Of a DNA stretch of 64,000 bases, positions 15,725 through 26,500 are shown in pieces. This DNA comes from Lepidodermella squamata. Lineage: Eukaryota; Gastrotricha. The position numbers and the translations under genes were made by a program. The stretch's first letter is position 1, and each line of letters opens with the position of its first letter. The notes under the pieces are model-generated. The model saw only the letters and a list, made by a program, of their open reading frames with translations, had not been told where the DNA came from and made no database searches. The stretch lies in assembly GCA_047495785.1 (NCBI GenBank), contig JBLDXI010000017.1, forward strand, positions 1,426,001-1,490,000. Reading direction: 5' to 3'.

Positions 15725-18700
15725 CTAAGGAAGAAGATTTGTACATTTAGACCTGTAGCCATATGGGACAGATGTGAAGGTTTTAGGATCAAAAACGCGC
15801 TTGTCATTGAGATGCGGGGAAACTCGCTTATCAAGTTTTTCCAAGCTGACCGATGCCGGGACGTGTCGCCTGCGGAACATTGATTGCTCTATTGACATGC
15901 AAGCCCCAGTTGATGATTCATTCAAATAATTGAGTAGCAGATCAACCAAAGACTCGTGCGACATTGCTGTCCCTGCCACGCTTTGGCTGATGCCTTTGAA
16001 CTTGAGTTCCGTCCTGAAATTTGACCTGAAAAGTAGTAACTAGGCTACGCTGTATATCGATTTTCTAACCTGAGATTTGTGACGAATGAATAGGATTTTG
16101 GCGATATACAAACCCAGGATTTGATGTACTCTCCATCCTGTAGCTCCGATTTATACTGCCCTAGATATGGCCCATTCGGTATTCTATACTCGCCTTCTCG
16201 ATATGTGTAAATCAAGGAATCGGCTAAAAAAGAGTGAGGGATTACTTTTTTTTCGCGATATTTTTAATTCTCGGCAACTTACTATCACAGTATACGAGGC
16301 GGGGGCCCAACCGAGCCATCTGCGAGTTAAAGGTGTAGCGTTTGCGTAATTTTAGCGCAAGTTGAGCTTGCTTACCTCTTCGTAAATCATAATACGCGCG
16401 TAGGATGTTATGAAGGACGCTATAATTTCCGAATTTGTCGCGCAAATTTGTTCGTAATCCGGTGCGTCTGAATACGACACTCGGACTGTCTGAAACTCGT
16501 CATCAGGCCCTACAGGCTGGATTGAATGGACGATCTTGTTCGGCGATTCCAGCAACTCAATCAATTGAGTTGGCGAACTGAGATAAACGACCGTTGAGTT
16601 GGTGCTTTTGAGGCAGAAGCGGCCGTAGAAACTGACATCCCAAGCTTGGTAAGAGATAACTATGGTCAATCCGAGAACTTACCTATTTTGCAATGTCTTG
16701 GAAATCTGTCGGATTGCTGGGTTAGGAATAGCTTGCCGATCGAGATCTATTCCATACCTTTCGCGGCATTCAGAGATGTACTGTTCCAAATCTATCGTCG
16801 GGTCTAGTTTTGTGTGTTCCAGCTTAAGTTTCTGCAACGAGATGATGAATTCTTTGAACTGAAGATTGCTCTTCTTTTCAAACTCCCAAATCTCGTAAAT
16901 TTCAAGCAGTTGATAGCCGTATTTGGAAACAGCCAGTCTTAGTTCTTCGCTAGTCCAAACCGAAGTTATAGCGCGCTGATCTAGGCTATGATTGCATGGG
17001 GCTGATCTATTCTTCTCCAGGTAACACGTCTTACAAGAAATAAAAACCAGCCTAGAGTCATCCGGCGATTTCCATGGCAAACATGGAATTAAAAGTTCGG
17101 GATTCGGAGCGACTTTTGCCGACACTAGACCGAACGAGGGCTGAGTTGGATGAAGGAACCTGGCCCTGAGCTTGGAATCGTTTAGTCGCCACCTTAAAAC
17201 ACGAGGTGAGACATCGCCGCAAGGAAATAATTGCGTATATAAAATGTATGGATACATGGAGTTAATGTCGGCATATAGCAAGCTGGTTTCTGAATCTTTT
17301 TCGAAAAAGCAACGAAAGTTTTCGCACCTCCCACCCTGTTGTCATAATTTTTCGGAGACTTAATGTGATTAAGGCGGTTACAGCGAGCTTACCAATAGCG
17401 CGGATCTTGGTTTTATCGGAGGAACAACGTTAACAACTTGCTGCAATGTTCTATCTATATCCGGGTTCTCAGCTAGAAATGCGTTGAATTCGCAAGAATA
17501 AACTGTCGTAAGCTGATATCCGCTCTGCCTAATTTTCGCTTCCCTTGCTGCTGTCTCATTTGATAGCTCACCGAACGTTCGTCTCAATACGACATTGAAC
17601 TTGTTTTCCGGACAACAAGTAGGATGGCCGTGTATGGTGCAACCTATTTTTGCGATTTACAAGCTATACTATAGTTCAAGTCGAAGGGTTGACAGCACTC
17701 ACCGTGATATTCGAGGACGTGTTCTACATTGCCTGTCGACTTGTTTCGGATTACACCGTCCGCTTTTATCACGGATTTATCATGCATGACTAACCGGCAT
17801 TCAGACCCGTTGAGCGCTGACTCAATTTCTACGTTGTGGGTTTTGCTGTAGTAGAGAAGCCATTTCAAGCTCTCTTGACTTGTGATGTCCTTCAGCGCAA
17901 GACCCGCTGGGCTGATGATGGAAATCGTTTTTGGCTGCATGTACTTTATCTACGCAAGTAAAACCGGAGAATTTCCTGTAATTTTTCTAATAGCAAGCCT
18001 TACGCGGTATATTATATGCGAAATCGATGAGAGGGTTAGATAATGAAAACAATCTATCCCGTTTGGAGCGTATTCGCAAATCGAAAGCTTGGCGATTAGC
18101 TTTTTGAATCTACCTGTCGCTATTCGCAATATAACGACATCTTGAACGCAGTATGTATAAGTCTCATTTTTCACGATGTATTGTGCTTGGAGAGAGCGTT
18201 TTTGACTAATGAATTCTTCCAACTCAGATATTTCGCGTTGAGACATGTTGCCCGTATCATAGCTTTCAATCCCAGGCCAAATCGTAAATATTTTTGTTAA
18301 ATTTTCGCGAGTGTGCAGCTTATGAGGATACGTTAGCTTTTCGATACCGTCGATCCCAAATGCAGCGGGAAGATTGGCTAATTTAGTCTGGAAATAATTG
18401 AAGCTGTCGATAAATCTTAAATTGGACTCATTTTCACATTTGGAATGCTTCTAGGTTGGAAAATATTACCTAGGGCCGCCTTTGATTTTAAGCTCAAGTA
18501 TCCTCCCTGCCCTCTCTATTGTAGTGAACTTCAAGTTCTGGTCCTGTACGTATCGCAACACAAATATTGTGTCGAATTTCCCTAATAAAAAGAATTATCA
18601 AATAAAAAATTGAATTAAATCGTCATAAATTTTGCGCGATGAAACTTGTTACCTCCATAATGTGAAATGCAGGTGAGGTTTTTGAATTCATCGCGGCAAA

Positions 18701-19369
18701 TGAATTCCATGAACTCAGCCATTGCACGAGTCTCATGATAAAAGAAAAGTTGGCTACAACCGTTCTTGCAAATTGGATTGCCGTTTTCAGGATAGCGCCG
18801 AATTTCAAGGCCACAGCACTCATTGCATGCGAACTCGCCAACGACGGTAGTCGGATAGAACTCGCCGTTTTCTGTTAGAACGCATTCGAGATCGAAGTAT
18901 AGGACTTTTCCTGGCTCAGGTGTTGTTTTCAATTTAGGTTTTGACCAATAGCATCGATGACCGGGTTCTAGTAAGGTTTTACAGACTACGCATTTACGGC
19001 CGGGGCAGTTATGTTTCAGCAATTTGTTGCGGGTCTTGACTTCGCCGCAACCTCGACATCGGACATACTTATCGCAAATCTTAGCCCTTACATGCGACTC
19101 ATAACACTGCGCACCGAAAAAGAACCGATTGCATCTAGAGCAACAAACAGTCGCGGCTTCGGAGCATCGGTTTAACCTTTTTGGCCTAATTATTGTCCCA
19201 CTCCCAGTCTTTTCAGCCGATGAAGGATTGACCCTCAATCGGTATTGCCCAGGTATTCATCGAGTGGCCGCTGTTTTCACCTAAGAAAAATTCACGACGT
19301 GTTAAATTCATTTTGTTTATATTCCAAATAGAAAACGTCATTTCCTTGAAGAATAGGACTCTGCGCCAT
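15725..19369 (-). CDS. Protein-primed family B DNA polymerase of the Maverick
   Basis: Eleven exons give one open frame of about 1025 residues: 19369..19296, 19233..18653, 18581..18470, 18415..18004, 17949..17703, 17643..17393, 17335..16683, 16631..16376, 16319..16283, 16223..16070, 16025..15725. N-terminal Cys pairs suggest zinc ribbons (CCSRCNRFFFGAQC). Exonuclease motifs are YFDLEC and YCVQD. Polymerase motifs are YADINSMYPY (A), NSFYGRF (B) and DTDS (C), preceded by the GGR motif. The C-terminus has the family's FDPKTFTSVPYGY. Each splice join recreates a conserved motif. The first exon and the exact N-terminus are uncertain; the rest is firm. Confidence 0.93.
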
Positions 19370-19432
19370 GCTAGGATTGGAAAGAATTTGACCGTTACTG
19401 ATAGGATATAGGACTTTGTTTTGGAATTGAAC

Positions 19433-19658
19433 GGCCCTAGTGGTATCCAGCTTCAAAAATAATTAAATTCAATTATTTCCTTACCCTACGACATATTAGG
19501 ACTTGAGAGTCTTCAAGGACAGTGGGAAACTCTAGTAAGGAATGATCCTAGTGATACTCGCTTTAAAAAATGATTTAATGATTTAAATTTAAAGAAATTA
19601 AATGTTAAGGCCGACTTTGTCTTCGTTTAAATTTTTATCCGCGGTTACGAATCCTCCT
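19433..19658 (-). repeat. Maverick right terminal inverted repeat
   Basis: Complement of the left repeat at 1769-1995. The outer 42 bp (19617-19658) are identical and the inner part is diverged by substitutions and small indels. The inner end lies only about 65 bp from the proposed polymerase start. Confidence 0.88.
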
Positions 19659-19664
19659 GTTCCC
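19659..19664. repeat. Target site duplication GTTCCC, right copy
   Basis: Identical to 1763-1768 on the other side of the element. Confidence 0.95.
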
Positions 19665-20330
19665 ATTTATCAATCATTTGAATGCAGCTTTGGACGTAAA
19701 CACAATTTTAAAATCTACTCGCCCGAGAAACAAAGTATATTTGGACCTGGCGGTACAGCTATATATACGCCGGCCCTGAAATATTGAGTCAACATGCAAC
19801 TTGCGAGTCAAAAATGTCCCTTTCGACTCTCAATACTGCGAAATTCATATTGAATCTTGGGCAAGCACAAGAACTGTATTTTTTGCACTTCGGCAAAAAT
19901 CCTTTGGCGATATCAGCTCGTCGACAAGCCCAAAAGGTCTATGGAATGTGGTTGATATTACTGGAGAGGACAGAAACTCGAGCTATGTGAGTTACAAAGG
20001 CTGTTTCTACCACCGAATAGCGCTTGATGTTCACTTCGAAAGGCGTTCGAATTCGTATTTGGTCAACATTGTCCTGCCGTGTTTCTTTCTGTCTTGTCGC
20101 AATGCTTCTTTTGGCGGCTTTTTGCCACTAAAATCAGTCATAAGACCGGCTTTTTGTTGATCATCTGTTTTGGCATTCACTTTCTACCACGCGTCCATTA
20201 CGTTTAAGCTACCAACATCGGAGTCGCCTCTAATCGCAGCTTTCTTAGGGTTCCATAGAGCTATTGGGACCACTGGTCTTTGTATACAATGTCGCCGAAA
20301 TGTCGCAAAAAAATGGCCACTAAATGGATA
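19665..20330 (+). pseudogene. Cys-loop ligand-gated ion channel pseudogene, right fragment
   Basis: A canonical Cys-loop is present: Cys, 13 residues, Cys (CNLRVKNVPFDSQYC, near 19798-19842), followed by IHIESWAS as in nicotinic-type receptors. Further on come the start of transmembrane segment 1 (RRSNSYLVNIVLPCFF) and, in another frame, an M2-M3 loop and M3-like LPTSESPLIAAFLGF. Successive segments fall in different frames with stops between them, so the gene is dead. The Maverick insertion splits it. Some frame damage lies far from the insertion, so decay is not just due to the transposon. Confidence 0.75.
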
Positions 20331-20502
20331 TACCCAAAAAACTTGATGCCAACGAGTTTTCTTCGATTTTTTTACGCTGCGTGTTTTTCAAAGCTGTATT
20401 CTTCTATTTGACTTTTTTATTCAATGTATCTGTTTCATTTTATTTTTATAAAACCGGTGCGTAAAAAGAAGGAAAAACAAGACAACTTTTACGGGTTTGA
20501 AA

Positions 20503-23500
20503 TCACTGTTTGCTGCTTGAACTAGCCCCACTCGACACTTGTTCGGTCCAGTTATACTTGGCGTACATTTTCTGAAGGCGGCAAGATTTGTCGAGCTGAT
20601 TTTCGATCGAATCTTTCTTCGGTTTCAGCCACAGGCCGGGTTCGCAGTCAATCATTCCACCGATCACTTCCTTGCCGAAATAAACCGGGAATTTCTGCTC
20701 GTTTTCGATAATATGCGCATAGCCTTGTTGGCCACTGAAGCCGAATTCAACCGCAAAATATGAGAAAGCCGACGGAATCTGGGTAAAAAATTCAAAATTC
20801 AATGTTTTTAAACAGTTTTAAACAGTCAAAACTTACAGTTTTCTTGATGTTGTTATCCTTTATATCAATAACTTTTTTGTTGTCTGACCACATGCCTTCG
20901 CTCTCTAAAAGTGCTTTCTGGAAAAAAAGAATGAAATTTGAGGAACAATGTTGAAATTCATGAGGCCGTAATGATTTAGTCTAAATTTGAAACACCCACC
21001 TTAAAAAATATTGGCGCATCTCCGGCCGCTTCGTCCTCGAGCGGGAAACACTCGATAACAGTGTGACTTAGATTTTTCGATGGCATACACGTTTCCAAGA
21101 AGACAACATCTTTGCCCTGATCGGCAAACATTCGAAAGACCGATTTTTTGAACAGCTGCACCTCCTCCCACGTGTCGTCTTCGAGTTGCGTCGCCGACCT
21201 GACGTGATCACGCGGGATAATCAGGCATTGGTCCGGAACTAAATTCACCTCGCTAGGCACAGCCAGGTAAGATTTCTCGCCAAATGCGACGACGAGGTGT
21301 TTCACGACCCGGTCCAGGCAGAAATGGCACGAAGATAACGCTTTTGAAGTATTTTTGTGTTCGGCGACTGCTCGCCGTTTTTCCGCAGCTTCGTACTTCT
21401 CGATTGTTCGGCGTTTCGACGCTTTGTCAACGTAAGCATCGTCGAGATCAAAATCGTCATTGAGCTTTTCCTAAAGAAAATATCAAGAGAAATTTATCTG
21501 GTTCAAGTCAAAATTTTACCCTTGGTTGTTAACCCCAAACATTCCCAAATTCCGATCATTTCCGTGATCACGAGTCAATTATATATCATCAGAGAACGAT
21601 GCAACTGTCCCCGTCTACAAGGTGGTTGCGGGCTTAAAAGTCATCCTCCAAGCCATTCCACCCTTTCTACAACCACTTTACAACTACTTCGAAGAATTCT
21701 ACACCGGTGTTCGTAGCGCTAACAGTTCACGATTCGGTTATGGAAAGTCGCAGGTAGCGTTCGCAAACAAACGAACGATTTGTGGTTTCAAAATTTATAG
21801 CTGCTATGAAAACGAGAATCTCTTAGAACCACCACTTAGAATCGGCGTTACCAAGGCAACTCGAATGTGCTTAGCCAATAACTGCGAAACCAAAGAATAT
21901 TCAGTAATTAATTTATACGCGTTGGACACGATTGTTAGTACATTCATTCAAGTTCGTTCCATCAACTGACTCAAAACAGCTGATCAAAGTATTAGAGACG
22001 ACAACAAGTGTGGAATCTTGCCAAGGCGCAAGAATGGCCTTCCTTCGAAATAGCAGCATCCGCAGAAAAATAAATTTTGTAAACCGATGTGGCAAGCAGC
22101 GAGACGAGTAGAACACTTTTACGGGCAAATTTTTCAACGCGAAAAGAAAATTCAACAACTTTAAAGAGTTTTGCCCGGCGATTCACTTCACAGATCGACG
22201 ATCGACGCTTCCCATATCTATTAACAAATACCGACGCCCGCTGCGACAACGACAGCACAACCGGTAACAACCTAGACATCTGCGCTGTGGCTGCCAATTA
22301 TTATTGCTGTTGTCGGATTTTTTTAATATCAGCTCTAAATTACCTTTTCAAGAAATGTCGGAACTATTCGAAAAAGCTCATTCGCAAAGTGGCTCATTAT
22401 TTGCAACAGCGCCAATGCTCTATACCATTGCGAGGTCCGGCTCAACTAGTCCCTTCACCGATATTTCCAGCTCAATTGTCAATTTTTACCCGCTCAAATG
22501 CCTCAGATGCCTCTAGCTTTTTCAATTCGCGAATACTTAGTTCCAGTCATCGTTGCTTTTGGCGTCATCAGGCCTTACCGACGGGTTCAGATCGATCCGG
22601 GTACCTGCACTCAAGTCTCAACTCTTGATAATAAATAATCTCGTAATCTAAAACACTACCAAGCATTTTTTTTATACTTGCTGAAAGCTATCACTCTTTT
22701 ATTTCCCAAATCGCAGTAATGCGACCAATTTTCGAATTGTGTTTTGGGGTTGCAGTAAAATCGCAATTATTGATGAACCATTTACAAATATTGTCTCTCA
22801 TGTAGAGCATTGCGCCCTAAATTCGGGCACTTATTGGGAATTTTCTTCTTTCCCACCAAGGTGAATATTTAGGAAAAAATTGGCTAAAAGCCAAAATTAT
22901 AGGAGAATTCTCGGGCTATCGAATATCGAATGCTGATTTCAAGAAGATTTTACCTTGATTCATGGCTAATTAAGTACAGTGAAAGTTGTCTAAACCGGAC
23001 CGGTCTAAACCGGACTTTCTCTAAACCGGACGTTTTCGGGTGGCTCGATCCAAAAGTGTGGACTTTACATTATAATTTTACTGTCTAAACCGGACTCTCT
23101 AAACCGGACTAGTGGTATAAACCGGACGGATTTTGGGGTCTGAGTCCGGTTTACGCATAAAAAATCCCAATTTTGTAGGGGACTTGGGGGAAAAGCAGGC
23201 ACCTGCCTGTCATGAGTCACCTCGGAAAATTTTAGAATTTTTTAATCGGCCAATCATCCCGGATCTAGCATCTAGAATCTATGTATTTCAATTATTTATA
23301 TGGAAAGGTATAGCTTAAATGACTTTGAAGTTCGTAAAATGTGAAAAATCCTAGGGTTTACGTTATATTTCCCTCATATTTCCCATTTCTAAACCGGACT
23401 TCGTCTAAACCGGACCATTTCGACTGGTGCGACCCGAGTCCGGTTTAGACAACTTTCACTGTAGTAACCTAGACTGAACTAAAAACTTTCCTAATTTTCT

Positions 23501-26500
23501 TGAATTTTGCAGTAATATCTTGTAATATTAATGTCTCGTGACCAAATATTAGCTTGACTAGTTAAAATGAAAATTTTCGGCTTTTTTGGTTTTATTGAAA
23601 CCGTGGCATTGTCGAAGAAATCATTTTGGAAAAAATTCTATTATCTCCCGATGTAATGAATGATAAAAGGTAATGATAAAAATGCAAACCTTGCCCGAAA
23701 ATCGCATGTAAAGCTGATTTTGCTGCCGAGCATCGGTCGCCTTCTCCATAGCCATCATATCAGTAACCGACAGATGATCTTCCCCAGGCAGAAATCTAAG
23801 CCGCTGCCCTGATGACGTGTGCGTTTCGAATTTTCGCCGCGTTCCAGGCGCCACATCAGCCCCGCTACAACTCGCTGCAACATACGGCATCGCGGTGCCA
23901 GATTTCGAAGTCCGCATAACGACCTCAGCATTCGCCGGGACCTCCTCATTCCCGCTATCATCGTCGTCTTCACTTTTCGGTTTCTTGCCCGAACTTTGAG
24001 GCGGCTGCGTCGATGTGGCAGCTCCTCCGAATAACTGCGCCCGCAAAGCTGCGGCCGCTGCTCGGTTTTGTTCGCCGCTACTTTTCGGTTTCGCAACTTC
24101 AACCTCCATTTCTTCATGTTTCTCCCGCGATTTCGGTTTCGAATTCGAGGAAGGGAAGGTTAGTTGAGCCCGCAAAGCAGCTGCGGCTGATTGGTTTGAA
24201 TTCGGCCGCCGATCTGGCTTGGGAGCCGGGCCGATATCCCTAGGTTTCTGGCGGTCTCGATCTTCCGATTCAGACCGGTCGCTGCGATCGCTGCTTCCGC
24301 TGTCTGAACGAGGCTTTCGAACGGGTAAATGACTTTTTCGGTCGTAGTCTTGCCGGCTGGGCCGCTCGTCACGATTTCGATCGCGGTCACGCCGATCACG
24401 GTCGTCGTCGTCATATCGCCGCCTGTCGTCATCTCGCCGAGGTCGATCACGGTCGTAGTCTCGCCTATCAGCATTTCGATCTCGATTGCTGTCGCGATCT
24501 CGATCACGATTATCTCTGAGATGTAGAATTAAAATTGATAGTTAAATCAGAATTATAGACAGAAATCAAAATATGTTTTGTTCAATCTTGATGGCCAATT
24601 AAATGGAACTCTAGTCACGTGCCTCTCCAATGATTAGAAAAATCATAAACTGAGCATTTCTACCCAGCAATTATTCACGTCTTCTAGGAATAGTTGATAC
24701 AGAAGATTTCATAAGGATTCATCATAAATTGTCACTTCATATTTGAAATATAGGAAAAGAATTGAAAAAATCAAAATTAAAGGATGTTTAATTTGACTAC
24801 TCGGCAGCTTCAAGGCAGATTGTGTTTTCGCAATAAAACTACTCAGGCGAGTTTATTTCTACGCAAATTTTTCAAAAATTTCAAATTTTAATTTTTAAAC
24901 GAATTTCTCATATTACGATCATTTTGGTACTTTTTCTGCACTAGTACCGAAAAAGTACCGCAGGAATATCGCAAAGAAATTCTCGAAAAAGCTGAAAAAA
25001 TTATCAGCGGCAAACATCCAAACTTCTGATAAATATTTACAGTATCGCAAATTTACGGTATAATTCAAAAATGAAAATAGGAAATATTGTTCTTTTCAAG
25101 GTCGCGCGGTAAACTCTCGCGCAGCTACAACTTCTCCGAGGCTGTTTGAAGGCTTCTCCTGTCTCTCTTCTCTTTTCTCCAAGTTCGGTTCTATCACCTT
25201 TCCTCTAGGTACGTTTAGAAGCACTTGGCAAAGATATTCGGCGTCATTTATCCTGATGGCTGGAGGCGCGGTTGAGTGGTCCAGTCGTCGTCAAAGCGTC
25301 GTCGCAAAGTCGACGATGGAAGCTGAACTGATTTCACTTGATTCAGCCGTGATGGCCGGCGCCTGGTAGTCGCGCTTACTCAGCGAATTGCTCCCGAGTC
25401 GTGTCGCCTTCCCGTTTGCTTGCGACAATCAAGCGGCGATTGCGGTGGCAAAAGATGCGATTTCGAACCGTCGCACTGAGCATATCCGCCTCCGACTGCA
25501 TTACATCAGGGACCAAATCGAGGACGGATGGATGGTGATCGGTTGGGTCGAGGGTTATCTTAATGCATAAAGCCACGTCAGGGCAGTTTTACTACGATGC
25601 GAGATTCACCTTTCTTTTCTTGGTTTACCGTACATACCGAATACCGAAATACTAGGCATCGCCCATATAGAAGGCAGAACCGAAATATAAGGCAGACCCT
25701 ATTTACAAGGCAAGAATTTTTGGGCGTTCAAAAATATTAGAAGGCAGTGCCTAAAAATTCGGTATTTACGGTAGTTAATTCTCATTCATTAGCTTTATTC
25801 TTTAGTTAAACGACAAACCCGATGTGCTTATTGGAACCGACGACTGCATTAAGCGGATGGTCGAGATGCATTTATCGTTTCGTCCTATTGAAGTTGCTCA
25901 TCTTTATCTAGTTCCTACACCAACTAGCACCGAGGAAAACACTAAACTCCTTCAACTTCCACCTCAACCAGGAGCGCTAGTTTGAGTGCGAGCTTCAACC
26001 TTGGGCCTGCGAAAGCGAGGGAGGCCGCCTAAGCTTAAAAATTGCGTATCGGGCCCAACGGCTGGCAAACCAAGAGCCAAGCCGAGCTCTAGCCGTAGCT
26101 CAGAAATTTTGATTGCGAGCTCCGAAAACAGCAAGAAGACCGGACCAGCTCATTTTCGATATCCATTAGAGTCGAGTCGACAATCCGCAGAGTCGCTGCC
26201 TCGTCTCTTGCTAGGGCCTGCATTTCCTTGACTGCGCATTTTCTCATCACCGCTTGTGACCACTCAGTGGAACAACTGATGAACCAGCTCCGTTTGCTTC
26301 TTGTAGGATTTATGTTGAACATCGAGTTGGACGATCTAGTAACTGCTCCTTTGGCTGACAGCGAACTAACTGAAGCCTCATTCGTAATGCCCAGCAAGAA
26401 GAGTTGCTGCTGTTGCTCATGGCGGGGGACGCTGCGATTGGTTGGACTGTGGTTGGCGACGGTAGTTGTCGGGTCAATACTAACATCATTGATGATGAGC

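Larger units (their letters stand above)
1769..19658. mobile_element. Intact Maverick/Polinton (polintovirus-like) element, 17.9 kb
   Basis: The element is bounded by inverted repeats whose outer 42 bp are identical, starts AG and ends CT, and has a perfect 6-bp target duplication. It carries the full diagnostic Maverick gene set: retroviral-type integrase with chromodomain, protein-primed DNA polymerase B, A32-type packaging ATPase, adenain-like cysteine protease and two capsid-type proteins. None of these has an internal stop once the short introns are removed, so the copy looks young and possibly functional. Core structural genes run on plus (3603-11484). The polymerase and the right-hand accessory genes run on minus (11474-19369). 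Two further accessory genes run on minus at the left end (2029-3581). The extra genes (TBP-like, CDK-like kinase, RNR R2, MPPED phosphoesterase, three UBL3-type proteins, RING protein) lie inside the repeats and so belong to the element. Confidence 0.95.

Noticed and set aside
15725-15979. An 84-aa open frame ending directly before the RING gene, which looks like a separate small protein
   Set aside because: In-frame joining to the upstream exons shows it is the C-terminus of the DNA polymerase, including the conserved PYGY end.
22977-23461. CRISPR-like spacing of the TCTAAACCGGAC repeats
   Set aside because: Copies are irregularly spaced, in both orientations and inside an element with TA-flanked inverted repeats; this is an animal genome.
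24329-24526. A hydrophobic Val/Ile/Ser-rich plus-strand frame that looks like a membrane protein
   Set aside because: It is the antisense of the Arg/Asp-rich linker of CWF19L2.
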